Origin: Terriglobia bacterium
Lineage (GTDB): Bacteria; Acidobacteriota; Terriglobia; UBA7540
NCBI GenBank assembly: GCA_030040995.1
Contig: JASHOS010000033.1
Span: forward strand, 1-60,661
Direction: 5' to 3'
DNA length: 60,661 nt
Below the pieces are notes generated by a model. It saw nothing but the letters and a program-made list of their open reading frames with translations. It ran no database searches and was not told the origin of the DNA. Shown piece after piece: positions 1 through 9,074 of this stretch (the first letter of the stretch is position 1; every line of letters begins with the position of its first letter). Made by a program: the position numbers and the translations under genes.

Positions 1-103
1 GCCGATAACCCAGCCGCAGCAACGCGGCCGCATCCACCAAGCGAAGCTCCTTACCCTGCACTCGTGCCAGTACCTCCACCCTCCCCAACTCTCTCTTGCT
101 CAT
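1..103 (-). CDS. ISNCY-like transposase, N-terminal fragment cut by window edge
   Basis: Reading leftwards from the ATG at 103 there is an open frame of 34 codons that runs off the window, preceded by a GGAGAG ribosome binding site. The translation begins MSKRELGRVEVLARVQG and continues with a helix-turn-helix-like stretch (VDAAALLRLGYR). This resembles the DNA-binding start of ISNCY/IS1202-type transposases, in which a short basic segment precedes an HTH that binds the element ends. The adjacent 104-182 segment carries GGGGACATT end motifs, which supports an insertion sequence extending to the left. The family call is from memory of the N-terminus only, so it is moderate. Confidence 0.6.
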   Translation of the reverse strand, partial: MSKRELGRVEVLARVQGKELRLVDAAALLRLGYR

Positions 104-116
104 TTCAACTCTCCCC

Positions 117-182
117 AAGGTGATCTCCTTTCGGAGGTCACCTTAGGGGACATTTCTATCGAGGACAAAAGGGGACATTATC
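117..182. mobile_element. Insertion-sequence end with GGGGACATT motifs
   Basis: An imperfect hairpin (arms 117-128 and 133-144, one mismatch) is followed by GGGGACATTTCTATC at 146-160 and GGGGACATTATC at 171-182. Repeated GGGGACATT blocks just upstream of the transposase start are what one expects of the terminal region of the IS whose transposase begins at 103, so the outer boundary is probably near 182. The other end lies outside the window. A related but inverted motif stands alone at 19571-19610. Confidence 0.55.
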
Positions 183-212
183 ATGGAGGTACAACAGGAG
201 AAAATGCAGGCG

Positions 213-299
213 GTAGTGGGTCAGTTTGGATTTGTAGCGGCGAGTTTACCTCGCCAGATGGCGGCATGGAGCCGCCTCTACATCAAACTGACCCACTAC
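213..299. repeat. 87-bp inverted-repeat element, copy 1
   Basis: Perfect 16-bp terminal inverted repeats (GTAGTGGGTCAGTTTG at 213-228 and its complement at 284-299) enclose two further hairpins (GGCGAG/CTCGCC and GGCGGC/GCCGCC). A near-identical 87-bp copy is at 38853-38939 with one arm mismatch. The size, the termini and the lack of coding capacity suggest a MITE-like or REP-like mobile element. Short open frames crossing it are not considered genes. Confidence 0.85.
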
Positions 300-477
300 A
301 ATGCAGGCACAGGCAGTGCATCACTTCTTGGCACAGCACCTCATGCCGCGCCGGTCCCGCTTGGCGGGACCGGAACGTGCTGACCTAAAGGTCGGCGCTA
401 CGGGATTTCAGGAACGAACGCGCCGTGCCCCTCGTCATTTGACGGAACCCGATGTAAAATTGCCCGAGGAGGACGCC

Positions 478-1701
478 ATGTTTACTGCCACTGCCGACTT
501 AATTCTTCCGACTACGGTTACAGGTTCTTTTCCGCGCCCGCGCTGGTTCGATCTGAGCATGGCGGGGCGCCCGCTCGACACCTGCATGCTCGACGTGCAC
601 TTTCGCGAGAAGTTTCAAGATGCCATGGCCGTCGTGATCAGCGATCAGCAGCGCGCTGGGCTCGATGTCCTGACGCACGGCGACTTCCATGTGGATGAGG
701 ACCTCGCGGGCCGAGCCTGGCACCACTACCCGTTACAGCGCTGGTCTGGATTTGAAGGAGATTACCTTCAGCCGGAGGAGACCACCGCTCCGTGGCTCCA
801 TTATCCGCCTGGCACGTTGCTGAATGAGATTTACACCGGCTGGCGCTGGCCGCGCGTGGTGGACAAAATTGAACACCGCCCGCTCGGCTACCCTAAGATA
901 TGGCGCCTTGCGCAATCGAAAACGAGCAAGCCCGTCAAGTTCGGCACCTGCTGTTCACAGGTGATGGCTCTTTTCCTCGACATCCACACGCCTAAATACA
1001 AGGACAAGCGCGAGGTGATCTGGGATATGGCAGAGGCAATGAACAAAGAACTTATCGCGCTCCGCGATGCCGGCTGCCGGTGCATTCAGACCGAGGAGCC
1101 GACGTTCCACTTCATGGCAAACACGTTCGGCAAAGACCATGAGGAGGTAAAGTTTCTGATTGACGCTTTTAATCGCGAGGTGCAGGGGCTCGATGACGTG
1201 GAACTGTGGATACACACGTGCTGGGGTAATCCGAACATGCAGCGGGTGATGGAGGACACGAGCTACGCGAAGTCCATCGAAATCTACCTGGAGCGCTGCC
1301 GGGGCGACGTGTGGACACTCGAGATGAAGGACCGCAACCAGAAGGACCTCGAGCGGTTCGAGCCCCTCAGGCAAGAGCTTAAGAAGAAGATCGCCATCGG
1401 GGTCGTCAGCCATCGAACGTTGCAGGCTGACCGGCCTGAAGACGTGGCGGCCGAGATCCGCAAGGCTCTCAAGCACATTCCCGCCGAGCGCCTTATCCTT
1501 TCAAGCGATTGTGGTTTTGGGCGACAGGGCGCGAACCGCGAAATTGCCTTCTATAAGGCAAGCGCCATCGCGCAGGGCGCCAATATCGTGCGGCGGGAGC
1601 TCGGCCTGCCTGCGACGTACGTTGCCGCCGCCGATCCGATGCTTCAGATCGATGTGGTCCCTGGCCGCGATGTGGCGCGCGCGACCGCCAGCCGCGCCTA
1701 A
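478..1701 (+). CDS. MetE-like cobalamin-independent methionine synthase family protein
   Basis: A 407-residue protein related to the catalytic C-terminal barrel of MetE, which moves a methyl group to a thiol using a zinc-bound substrate. The zinc ligand pattern is visible: H246-T-C248 (WIHTCWGN), E282 (LEMKD) and C345 (SSDCGFG). It lacks the MetE N-terminal barrel, so it is a short 'MetE II' type whose methyl donor is not known. The start at 478 is chosen because GAGGAGG lies at 466-472; longer frames upstream run through repeat DNA. It is convergent with, and overlaps by 4 nt, the gene on the other strand. Family certain, physiological substrate unknown. Confidence 0.85.
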   Translation: MFTATADLILPTTVTGSFPRPRWFDLSMAGRPLDTCMLDVHFREKFQDAMAVVISDQQRAGLDVLTHGDFHVDEDLAGRAWHHYPLQRWSGFEGDYLQPEETTAPWLHYPPGTLLNEIYTGWRWPRVVDKIEHRPLGYPKIWRLAQSKTSKPVKFGTCCSQVMALFLDIHTPKYKDKREVIWDMAEAMNKELIALRDAGCRCIQTEEPTFHFMANTFGKDHEEVKFLIDAFNREVQGLDDVELWIHTCWGNPNMQRVMEDTSYAKSIEIYLERCRGDVWTLEMKDRNQKDLERFEPLRQELKKKIAIGVVSHRTLQADRPEDVAAEIRKALKHIPAERLILSSDCGFGRQGANREIAFYKASAIAQGANIVRRELGLPATYVAAADPMLQIDVVPGRDVARATASRA

Positions 1702-2798
1702 TCGGCTGGCAGGCTCACAACCTTTCCGGTGCGGATAGATTTTTTCGCCGCGTCAAGAATTTCGTTCACTTCGACGTTGAGTTCTCCCGAGAGGAGGCCT
1801 TGAATCGGCTCGTGGTTGCGAATGTGAGCGACGTAATACGCGACGGGGTTGGACTGCTGCAGGGGAAGGGAAGGTAGAGGCTCCGGCTCGCCGTCCGGAG
1901 AGCCAATTGAGGCCTCCATGTTGTACGCGCGGTATAGCAGCGCGTTGGGAAGCCCAAGAAGACTCCCTTTTAGACCGAAAACTGCAATGCGCTCCATGGT
2001 GTAGGGCCAGTCCCAGGAAGGCTCATTCACCGCGGTCGCGCCGGGATATTCGAGCACCATCACCACGTCGTCCTCCACGCGGTTGTGTTGGCTGGTCTTG
2101 AGCGTCAGGGCGCGAGCGAAGACCTTGGCTGGCTTTCCCTCCAGCCAGACGGCCAGGTCTGCGCCGTAACAAGCGAAATCCATCACTGCGCCACCGCCGT
2201 TCTTCACCGGATCATAAAGCCAAGCGGCGAATTCCTTGGAAACGCCGATCTCGCGCGGGCCTTGATGGCCGAACTGAACGACGATTTTATCGATGGTCCC
2301 GATTTTCCCCGCTCTCACCTGCCGGTACACTTCCTGAGTCGATGGGAACCAGTTGTTGACGTAATTCACCATCAAAAGGATGTGATTCTCCTGAGCCAGG
2401 CGCAACATCGTCCGCGCATCCGCGGCTGTGGTCGCCATCGGCTTTTCCATTTCCACGTTGATGTGCCGCTTGGCGCACTCCCGGACAATTGAGAGATGAT
2501 GGTCGGTTTCCGTCGTGATGATCACGCCCTCGGGCCTGACCTCGTCGAGCATCTTGACGTAGTCGGCGTAGAGCTTGACACCCGAAGGCACGCGCCGCTT
2601 GGCCCTCGCAATCAGCTCGGGGTGCGGGTCGGAAATGGCCGCTAAGTCAGCGCCAGGAACCTGGGCAATATCGTTCAGTAGTCCCCAAACATGGTCGTGG
2701 TCCAGCCCGATGATCGCCAGGCGGGTTTTTGGCGTCTGACCCTGCACGCCTGCCGGCAGCAGGGCGGCCATGAAGCATAAGAATAGGACCTTGTGCAT
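1698..2798 (-). CDS. Exported Gfo/Idh/MocA family oxidoreductase
   Basis: A 366-residue NAD(P)-dependent sugar oxidoreductase. A Sec-type signal peptide covers about residues 1-20 (hydrophobic LFLCFMAALLPAGVQG), followed by a Rossmann fold (LAIIGLDHDH), the family EKP motif (VEMEKPMATT) and a C-terminal substrate domain with GGGAVMDFACYGADL. The ATG at 2798 is preferred over the TTG ten codons upstream because it places the signal sequence at the very start. Export of an NAD-dependent enzyme implies a tightly bound cofactor, as in glucose-fructose oxidoreductase. Substrate cannot be told. Confidence 0.85.
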   Translation of the reverse strand: MHKVLFLCFMAALLPAGVQGQTPKTRLAIIGLDHDHVWGLLNDIAQVPGADLAAISDPHPELIARAKRRVPSGVKLYADYVKMLDEVRPEGVIITTETDHHLSIVRECAKRHINVEMEKPMATTAADARTMLRLAQENHILLMVNYVNNWFPSTQEVYRQVRAGKIGTIDKIVVQFGHQGPREIGVSKEFAAWLYDPVKNGGGAVMDFACYGADLAVWLEGKPAKVFARALTLKTSQHNRVEDDVVMVLEYPGATAVNEPSWDWPYTMERIAVFGLKGSLLGLPNALLYRAYNMEASIGSPDGEPEPLPSLPLQQSNPVAYYVAHIRNHEPIQGLLSGELNVEVNEILDAAKKSIRTGKVVSLPAD

Positions 2799-2863
2799 AG
2801 TACGGCTCGCGATAGAGAAGGTGCGCAACAGCGAACTGCCATTCTATCGCAAGTAGAGATCAG

Positions 2864-2891
2864 AAAAAAACGGGGCGCGTAAGGCCCCCGT
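2864..2891 (-). terminator. Terminator-like hairpin upstream of the exported oxidoreductase
   Basis: On the minus strand a 6-bp G/C stem (arms 2886-2891 and 2870-2875) is followed by seven T residues. It lies about 70 nt upstream of the oxidoreductase start at 2798, with no minus-strand gene behind it, so it might be a leader terminator or simply a relic of the nearby repeat (the sequence GCGTAAGG..CCCGTCAAAG recurs at 3190-3213). Confidence 0.4.
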
Positions 2892-2947
2892 CAAAGTTCC
2901 GGTTCGCATGCCCACCCGCGGCCATCCATGTGTTACGCGCGGAAAAT

Positions 2948-3151
2948 CCCCTCACCCGCCTGCGGGCAGGAGCCGCTCCGTCGCTGAAGCTCTGGAGCGA
3001 AGGCGACCTTCGGTGGGCGTAGGCCCGGCCCGCGCCGGCTGGAGAAAGCGCCGGTCGCGGTCCACCCTCTCCCTCAGGAGAGGGACGGAAATTAAGACCG
3101 CAGCCCTCTCCCAGGGGAGAGGGTGCCCGACGAAGGAGGGCGGGTGAGGGG
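2948..3151. repeat. CTCACCC/CTCTCCC intergenic repeat, copy 1
   Basis: Begins CCCCTCACCCGCCTGCGGG and ends GGCGGGTGAGGGG, with internal CCCTCTCCC..GGAGAGGG hairpins at 3065-3084 and 3109-3131. About 137 bp of it (2948-3084) recurs in inverted orientation at 8890-9032. Shorter members are at 17551, 22798, 29812 and 55768. The remaining sequence from 2829 to 3415 holds a hairpin (3168-3214) but no recognisable gene. Confidence 0.8.
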
Positions 3152-3167
3152 TCTTTACCTTCAGGTA

Positions 3168-3214
3168 GACTTTGACGTGACCCTGCGGAGGCGCGTAAGG
3201 CTCCCGTCAAAGTC
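3168..3214. repeat. Hairpin GACTTTGACG/CGTCAAAGTC
   Basis: Perfect 10-bp arms at 3168-3177 and 3205-3214. The right half resembles 2872-2897 and the left part (ACTTTGACGTGACCCT) recurs at 39213-39230. It belongs to the set of dispersed intergenic hairpins of this genome; no function is evident. Confidence 0.6.
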
Positions 3215-3415
3215 GCCAAAGACGCATGTAGGGTAGCCTAAAACAGCCGATGGATGGCGGAAATTGCCGCCGATGGCTGACCGCTGAAGGCTGACTGCTT
3301 GGCGCGTTGCGTTTCTTGACCCTCCTGCTTCGACTGTGTTACGTTGGCCACTGGCATCGCCTGCCGTAGTTTTCCTTTCTGGGGGCCGTTTTTGGCCACT
3401 TCACCGGGAATCGCT

Positions 3416-4510
3416 TTGAAGCAGACCGCGCTTAATGAAGTCCACCGCCGGATGGGCGCCCGCATGGTTGAGTTTGGCGGCTGGGAGATGCCGGTTGAAT
3501 ATTCCGGCATTGTGGAGGAGCACTTAGCGGTCCGGACGCGAGCGGGGCTCTTCGATGTAAGCCATATGGGCGAGATTGAGGTTCGCGGGCCCAAGGCCTT
3601 CGATCTTCTGCAGTTCTTGACCCCCAATGACCTTTCGCGCCTGCAGATTTTTCAAGCGCAGTACTCTGCGCTGATGTGCCCGAACGGGAGCGCCGTCGAT
3701 GACTGCGTGATTCACCGGCGGAGTGAAGATGACTTCTTTATTTGCGTCAATGCCGCGAATACCGCGAGCGACTTCCACCATATTGCTAGCCGCAATCCGT
3801 TCCACAGTCCTGCGGAAGCCGAAGTTCGCGATGTTTCAGAGCATTACTCTCAACTCGCGTTGCAAGGGCCGGCCTCGGCCGCGATTTTGCGGAAGGTGTC
3901 CGATGCGGATCTCGATCGTCTAAAGACGTACTGGTTTTGCAAGAGCGAATGTTGCGGCGTTCCGGGCTTGCTAGCGCGCACCGGATATACGGGCGAGGAC
4001 GGCTTCGAATTTTACTTTGCGCCTTCGGAATCGGAAGAAGTTTGGGATGCGCTGCTCGATGCCGGAGAAACCTTCGGGCTGGTTCCGGTGGGTTTAGGCG
4101 CGCGAAATACGCTGCGGCTGGAAGCCGCGTATCCGCTTTACGGACACGAGCTGGATGGGGACACCACTCTCCTTGAAGCCAATTTGGGATGGATTTGCAA
4201 ATTGGAGAAAGGAGATTTTATTGGGCGCGACGCGCTGGCGCGGCAGAAGGAGCATGGCGTCCAGAAAAAACTCGTGGGCTTTGAAATGGCGGAGCGGGGC
4301 GTGGCGCGCGACGGTTATCCAGTGTGGATCGACGGAAAGCAACAAGGCCGCGTTACCAGCGGGTCTTACTCCCCTTACTTGAAGAAGAATATCGGACTTG
4401 CCTACATCCCTACTGAATGTGCGGGGCCTGGACGAGAGCTTGAGATCGAAATTCGTGGCAAGCGGGTGCGCGCGCGGCAAACGCCCTTGCCTTTCTATAA
4501 ACGGAAATAA
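3416..4510 (+). CDS. gcvT: Aminomethyltransferase, T-protein of glycine cleavage system
   Basis: Transfers the aminomethyl group from lipoylated H-protein to tetrahydrofolate, giving 5,10-methylene-THF and ammonia. The diagnostic start LKQTALNEVH..GARMVEFGGWEMPVEYS is followed by the folate-binding region (FDVSHMGEIEV), ARTGYTGEDGFEFY and the C-terminal barrel (GYPVWIDGKQQGRVTSGSYSP). Start: TTG at 3416 gives 364 aa, the usual length, with GGGAA just upstream; TTG at 3392 or 3344 would add non-conserved residues. First gene of gcvT-H-PA-PB, 9 nt ahead of gcvH. Confidence 0.95.
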   Translation: MKQTALNEVHRRMGARMVEFGGWEMPVEYSGIVEEHLAVRTRAGLFDVSHMGEIEVRGPKAFDLLQFLTPNDLSRLQIFQAQYSALMCPNGSAVDDCVIHRRSEDDFFICVNAANTASDFHHIASRNPFHSPAEAEVRDVSEHYSQLALQGPASAAILRKVSDADLDRLKTYWFCKSECCGVPGLLARTGYTGEDGFEFYFAPSESEEVWDALLDAGETFGLVPVGLGARNTLRLEAAYPLYGHELDGDTTLLEANLGWICKLEKGDFIGRDALARQKEHGVQKKLVGFEMAERGVARDGYPVWIDGKQQGRVTSGSYSPYLKKNIGLAYIPTECAGPGRELEIEIRGKRVRARQTPLPFYKRK

Positions 4511-4519
4511 GAGGATTTT

Positions 4520-4909
4520 ATGTATCCAGAGGAACTCCTTTACACCAAGGATCATGAATGGATTCGTGTTGATGGTACGACGGGTGCTATCGGCATCACG
4601 GATCATGCGCAAAAGGAGTTGGGTGATATCGTCTTCGTTGAGCTTCCTCAGATTGGCGCTCACCTGACGGTCAAGGAATCGCTGGGAACGGTCGAATCGG
4701 TGAAAGCTGTGGCAGACATCTACTCTCCTGTGACCGGCGAAGTGACCGCTATCAATCCAAAACTTCAGAATTCCCCGGAACTTCTCAACTCCGACCCCCA
4801 TGGCGAAGGCTGGCTGATCCAAGTGGCGCTGCGAGACCGCAGCGAGACGGAGAGCCTGATGAGCGCCGAAGAGTACGAGGCCTATCTCAAGAAAGGGTCC
4901 GCTCACTGA
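4520..4909 (+). CDS. gcvH: Glycine cleavage system H protein
   Basis: A 129-residue lipoyl carrier that shuttles the methylamine intermediate between the P, T and L proteins. The lipoylation site is K62 in TVESVKAVADIYSP, within the hammerhead lipoyl domain (LGDIVFVELPQIG..SPVTGEV). RBS AAGAGGA lies upstream of the ATG. Its stop codon shares one base with the gcvPA start (TGATG), indicating translational coupling. Confidence 0.97.
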   Translation: MYPEELLYTKDHEWIRVDGTTGAIGITDHAQKELGDIVFVELPQIGAHLTVKESLGTVESVKAVADIYSPVTGEVTAINPKLQNSPELLNSDPHGEGWLIQVALRDRSETESLMSAEEYEAYLKKGSAH

Positions 4910-6303
4910 TGCGCTATCTCCCCAACTCTCCGGAAGACCGCGCGCGGATGCTCGAGGCGACGGGGCGCGAATCACCGGAGATGTTGTTCGAGCAGATCCC
5001 TCAAGATCTGCGAATCCGGGAGCCCTTGCAGTTGCCCGGACCGCTTTCCGAAAGCGAGATTGTCGACTTTTTCCGTCAGGCAGCGAGTGCCAGCAGCCGC
5101 GATTATGTTTCCTTGCTCGGGGCCGGAGCTTATCAGCACTATCGCCCCGTCACCATCGACGCCCTTCTTTCCCGTAGCGAGTTTTTCACCGCCTACACCC
5201 CTTATCAGCCAGAGATTTCCCAAGGCACGCTTCAGGCCCTCTTTGAGTTTCAGACGCTCATTGCCCAATTGACAGGCATGGAGGTTGCTAACTCTTCTCT
5301 CTATGATGGCTCAACTGCCGTCAATGAAGCCGTGCTCATGGCTATGCGGATTACCCGGCGGGATTGCGTGGTGATGGCCCGCACCTTGCACCCTGAATAT
5401 CGCCAGGTGGTCGAAACCTACGGGCGGAATCTGGGTACAGAGTTCGTCGAAGTTCCGTATGAACCTTCCGGACAGACGGATTTTTCCCGGCTGGAAGCGG
5501 CTCTCGACGATCGAGTGGCGGCCGTAGTGGTGCAATCGCCCAATTTCTTCGGAACGGTGGAGCGCATTCCCGAAATCGCCGCTCTCGCTCACCGGCACGG
5601 TGCATTGCTCGTGGTAGCGGTTACAGAGCCGCTATCGCTCGCTTTAGTGAAGCCCCCGGCCGAGGCCGATATCGTCTGCGGCGAAGCGCAGTCTTTTGGC
5701 GTGCCGGTTGCTTTCGGAGGGCCGTATTGCGGCTTCCTTGCCACCAAGGAGAAGTTTGTCCGCCAGATGCCCGGCCGCCTGGCAGGGCAGACAAGCGACA
5801 CGGCGGGACGCCGGGGCTTTGTACTGACCCTGGTGACGCGCGAGCAGTTCATCCGGCGCGAGAAGGCGACCTCCAACATCTGCACCAGCCAGTCGCTTTG
5901 CGCCCTCGCCGCAACTTTTTATCTCTGCCTTCTCGGAAAGAATGGCCTGCGCCAGCTTGCCGAACAGAATCTTGCCAAGGCGCGCTACTGCGCCCGCCAG
6001 ATCACGTCCGCCTGCCCGGCCTCTCTTCCTTTTTCGGCGCCTTACTTCAACGAGTTTGTGGTGCGCGTGCCGGGCCGGGCCGCAGTGCTGCTCAGGGTTT
6101 TACAGAACGATGGCATCATCGGTGGGCTCGATTTGGGAAGGTTCTATCCTGAGCTCCAAAATCACCTGTTGATTTGCGTCACTGAAATTATTACGAAAGA
6201 TGCGATCGACCGCATGGCCTCGGTGTATAGGGATTTTCACTCGATCGCCGCGCCGGCAGAGCATTCCGGCGAGCGCCGTGCTCCCTCGCTTCAGTCGGCA
6301 TAA
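4909..6303 (+). CDS. gcvPA: Glycine dehydrogenase (decarboxylating) subunit 1
   Basis: N-terminal half of the P-protein, which decarboxylates glycine with PLP. The 464-residue protein opens with MRYLPNSPEDRARMLEATG and contains the aminotransferase-like fold (YTPYQPEISQGTLQALFEFQT, GQTSDTAGRRGFVLTL, ATSNICTSQSLCALAA) typical of the split form. The lysine that binds PLP is on subunit 2, with which it forms a heterotetramer. Fourteen nt separate it from gcvPB. Confidence 0.96.
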   Translation: MRYLPNSPEDRARMLEATGRESPEMLFEQIPQDLRIREPLQLPGPLSESEIVDFFRQAASASSRDYVSLLGAGAYQHYRPVTIDALLSRSEFFTAYTPYQPEISQGTLQALFEFQTLIAQLTGMEVANSSLYDGSTAVNEAVLMAMRITRRDCVVMARTLHPEYRQVVETYGRNLGTEFVEVPYEPSGQTDFSRLEAALDDRVAAVVVQSPNFFGTVERIPEIAALAHRHGALLVVAVTEPLSLALVKPPAEADIVCGEAQSFGVPVAFGGPYCGFLATKEKFVRQMPGRLAGQTSDTAGRRGFVLTLVTREQFIRREKATSNICTSQSLCALAATFYLCLLGKNGLRQLAEQNLAKARYCARQITSACPASLPFSAPYFNEFVVRVPGRAAVLLRVLQNDGIIGGLDLGRFYPELQNHLLICVTEIITKDAIDRMASVYRDFHSIAAPAEHSGERRAPSLQSA

Positions 6304-6317
6304 CGCAGGAACGAATC

Positions 6318-7832
6318 ATGAAAGACCGCATCACGGAAGCACGGCCTCATATCACACGCAATGAGGGCCTGATTTTCGAGAGATCGTCCCCCGGCAAAAC
6401 GGGCGCCGAGCTTCCGCCACTGGACGTGCCGGAAATTTCTCCTGAGGAGATTTTCGGCGGCGAGTACTTCCGGCAGGATCTTGAAGGATTTCCCGAGGTC
6501 TCTGAATTCGAAGTCATTCAGCACTACACCCGGCTTTCCACATGGAACTACGGCATCGACACAGGTCTCTATCCGCTTGGTTCGTGCACCATGAAATATA
6601 ATCCGCGGGTGAACGAATTCGTGGCGCGCCTCGAGGGCCTCGCCACGGAGCATCCGTACACACCGGAGACACTGGCTCAGGGCTGCCTGAGAATTCTTGC
6701 GGAAACGGCCCGCTGCTTAATCGCTATTACGGGCATGGATGCCGTTTCCCTGCAACCGGCCGCCGGGGCGCAGGGTGAGTTGACGGGTCTGCTGATGATT
6801 CGAGCCTACCTCAATGACCACGGCGGCGCGAGAAAATATATCTTGATTCCGGATTCGGCACACGGGACCAATCCGGCAAGCGTCACGATTGCCGGCTACG
6901 AGGTTCGAAACCTTAAGTCAAACTCCCGCGGGTGCATCGATCTTGCGGCGCTGGAAGAGGAAATGACGCCGGAAGTGGCGGGATTGATGCTTACGAACCC
7001 GAACACGCTCGGAATTTTCGAGGAACAGATCCGCGAAATTTCCTCCCTCGTTCACGCCCGCGGCGGCCTCGTCTATATGGACGGGGCCAACATGAACGCT
7101 CTCATTGGTGTTGCTAAGCCGGCTGATTTTGGCATTGACGTCATGCACCTTAACTTACACAAGACCTTCTCGACGCCGCACGGGGGAGGCGGGCCAGGGT
7201 CAGGGCCTGTGGCTGTCAGGAAATCGCTCGAACCTTATTTGCCTTTGCCAACCGTGGAGCCGCTTGCCGCAGGAGGTTACCGGCTCAACTACGATCGTCC
7301 CAAGAGCATTGGCCGTGTGCGTGCCTTCTTCGGCAATTTCGGCATGGCGGTGCGAGCGCTCGCTTATATACTTGCCTACGGGGCCGCTGGGCTGCGACAG
7401 GTCACGGAAGATGCGGTATTGAACGCCAACTACGTCAGGCAGAAGCTTAAGGAAGCTTATGACCTTCCCTACGACGCTCCCGCCATGCACGAGTGTGTTT
7501 TCTCCGACCGCCGCCAGGCGTCACACAGCGTCCGCACGGGCGATATTGCGAAACGTCTCATCGACTACGGCTTTCACCCCTATACAGTTTCGTTCCCTCT
7601 GATCGTGGCCGGAGCGATGATGATTGAACCCACAGAGACTGCCAGCAAGGCGGAGCTGGATGCCTTTATCGAAGCCATGCTCGCTATTGCAGAGGAGGTT
7701 CGGACAGACCCGGAAGTGGTGCGCACCGCGCCGCATACCGCCCGCCTCACTCGCCTGGACGAAGCGACGGCTGCCCGGAGGCCCGTGCTACGGTGGAGGC
7801 CTGCAACGCCTCAGCTTCGGACGCAATTGTAA
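6318..7832 (+). CDS. gcvPB: Glycine dehydrogenase (decarboxylating) subunit 2
   Basis: C-terminal half of the P-protein, 504 aa. It carries the PLP lysine K282 in [17 protein letters not shown], and the conserved [23 protein letters not shown] and LTNPNTLG segments. It forms the glycine decarboxylase complex with gcvPA and gcvH. The last roughly 20 codons ([14 protein letters not shown]..) look non-conserved and run towards an intergenic hairpin repeat just after the stop. Confidence 0.96.
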   Translation: MKDRITEARPHITRNEGLIFERSSPGKTGAELPPLDVPEISPEEIFGGEYFRQDLEGFPEVSEFEVIQHYTRLSTWNYGIDTGLYPLGSCTMKYNPRVNEFVARLEGLATEHPYTPETLAQGCLRILAETARCLIAITGMDAVSLQPAAGAQGELTGLLMIRAYLNDHGGARKYILIPDSAHGTNPASVTIAGYEVRNLKSNSRGCIDLAALEEEMTPEVAGLMLTNPNTLGIFEEQIREISSLVHARGGLVYMDGANMNALIGVAKPADFGIDVMHLNLHKTFSTPHGGGGPGSGPVAVRKSLEPYLPLPTVEPLAAGGYRLNYDRPKSIGRVRAFFGNFGMAVRALAYILAYGAAGLRQVTEDAVLNANYVRQKLKEAYDLPYDAPAMHECVFSDRRQASHSVRTGDIAKRLIDYGFHPYTVSFPLIVAGAMMIEPTETASKAELDAFIEAMLAIAEEVRTDPEVVRTAPHTARLTRLDEATAARRPVLRWRPATPQLRTQL

Positions 7833-7837
7833 CGGCG

Positions 7838-7890
7838 TCCCGCCCTGCGGGACCGCCACACAGAATGGCGGCATAAAGCCGCCTCTACGC
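7838..7890. repeat. GGCGGC hairpin repeat between gcvPB and purC
   Basis: Two hairpins in tandem: CCCGCCCTGCGGG and GGCGGCATAAAGCCGCC followed by TCTAC. This is the reverse orientation of the GTAGAGGCGGCTTTATGCCGCC element after dapB (37407) and dapA (38411). Confidence 0.7.
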
Positions 7891-7909
7891 GGCGGCGTGA
7901 AGCTTGAGG

Positions 7910-7937
7910 TTGACAATCCCCATCGATGGTCTACAAT
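7910..7937 (+). promoter_or_regulatory. Sigma-70-like promoter of purC
   Basis: A perfect -35 TTGACA at 7910-7915 and a -10 TACAAT at 7932-7937 are separated by 16 bp. Transcription would begin near 7944, which is downstream of the purC ATG at 7936, so this promoter implies a lower translation start, or purC is also read from gcv transcripts. Confidence 0.6.
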
Positions 7938-8865
7938 GGGCAAGTTCGGACTTGCGGTGAACCCAGCAACTCACCCGGAAACTTTACTTGAGTCGGCTTT
8001 GCCAGGTATCAAGCTTCTTGCCAGAGGCAAGGTACGGGATATCTATGACCTTGGCGACGGGCGTCTTCTCATTCTCGCCACCGACCGGTTGTCTGCGTTT
8101 GATGTGGTTATGGCGCAAGGCATTCCGGACAAGGGCCGGGTATTAACGCAGCTTTCTTGCTTCTGGTTTGGACAGTTTTCGGACGTTTTTCGCAGCCATT
8201 TTATCACCAACAACACCCGGGAGTTTCCCTCGGAGCTTCATCCCTATACCGAGGTCCTTTCCGGGCGTTCAATGTTGGTCCACAGGGCGTGCCCGTTTCC
8301 GGTTGAGTGCGTCGTGCGAGGTTATCTCGCCGGATCGGGATGGAAGGATTATCGGGAGACGGGGGAGATCTGCGGAATCCGGCTCCCTTCCGGGCTCGAG
8401 CAGTCCGCGCGCTTGGACGAGCCTATCTTTACCCCGGCGACTAAGGCTGCCACCGGGCACGACGAGAACATCTCGTTCGAAGAGATGGCGGCTCGCGTCG
8501 GACCGGGCGAGGCCGAAACACTCCGGTCTTTAAGCCTGCGGCTCTATTCGAAAGCGCGCGACTTTGCGTTAGGACGGGGCGTTATTATTGCTGACACGAA
8601 ATTTGAATGGGGGATGTGGAACGGCTCGATAATTCTCATTGACGAGGTGCTGACGCCGGATTCTTCGCGGTTCTGGCCCGAGAAAGGTTATGAACCGGGG
8701 AAGCCACAGCCGTCATTCGATAAACAGTTCGTCCGGGACTATTTGGAGTCAGTCCGATGGAACAAGAAGCCTCCTCCTCCGCCGCTGCCCCGCGAAATTG
8801 TGACTAAGACGAGCGAGAAGTATAGGGACGCCCTTCGCAGGCTCACCGGGCAGGGCCTTTATTAG
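7936..8865 (+). CDS. purC: Phosphoribosylaminoimidazole-succinocarboxamide synthase
   Basis: SAICAR synthase, the ATP-dependent step joining aspartate to CAIR in purine synthesis. The conserved opening [37 protein letters not shown] is followed by [40 protein letters not shown] and [11 protein letters not shown]. With ATG 7936 it is 309 aa, as in the long single-domain type. The promoter overlapping this codon makes the in-frame GTG at 7957 (302 aa) an alternative. It follows the gcv operon, which supplies one-carbon units used in purine synthesis. Confidence 0.95.
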   Translation: MGKFGLAVNPATHPETLLESALPGIKLLARGKVRDIYDLGDGRLLILATDRLSAFDVVMAQGIPDKGRVLTQLSCFWFGQFSDVFRSHFITNNTREFPSELHPYTEVLSGRSMLVHRACPFPVECVVRGYLAGSGWKDYRETGEICGIRLPSGLEQSARLDEPIFTPATKAATGHDENISFEEMAARVGPGEAETLRSLSLRLYSKARDFALGRGVIIADTKFEWGMWNGSIILIDEVLTPDSSRFWPEKGYEPGKPQPSFDKQFVRDYLESVRWNKKPPPPPLPREIVTKTSEKYRDALRRLTGQGLY

Positions 8866-8889
8866 ATCGTGCTATGAAAAGAACCTTTG

Positions 8890-9032
8890 CCCTCGCCCCC
8901 TTGAGGGGAGAGGGTGGGCCGCGACCGGCGCTTTCTCCAGCCGGCGCGGGCCGGGCCTGCGCCCACCGAAGGTTGCTTACGCTCCAGAGCTTCAGCGCCG
9001 GAGCGGCTCCTGCCCGCAGGCGGGTGAGGGGG
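8890..9032. repeat. CTCACCC/CTCTCCC intergenic repeat, copy 2 (inverted)
   Basis: Reverse-complement relative of 2948-3084, sharing the CTTTCTCCAGCCGGCGCGGG core and the CTGCCCGCAGGCGGGTGAGGGG end. The two copies bracket the gcv-purC block in opposite orientation, so recombination between them could invert that block. Confidence 0.8.
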
Positions 9033-9074
9033 TTCCCGAAGATCCTGCTGAGAACACAAGGTCTTACGCCCTTG

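Noticed and set aside
183-383. 66-codon frame after the insertion-sequence end
   Set aside because: Crosses the 87-bp inverted-repeat element; no conservation and a better gene start at 478.
2948-3151. CRISPR-like repeat array
   Set aside because: Copies are not regularly spaced and there are no spacers; they are inverted hairpin repeats found throughout the window.
3152-3415. Possible glycine riboswitch upstream of gcvT
   Set aside because: The conserved tandem aptamer cores were not found; the region holds a repeat-type hairpin and low-information sequence.
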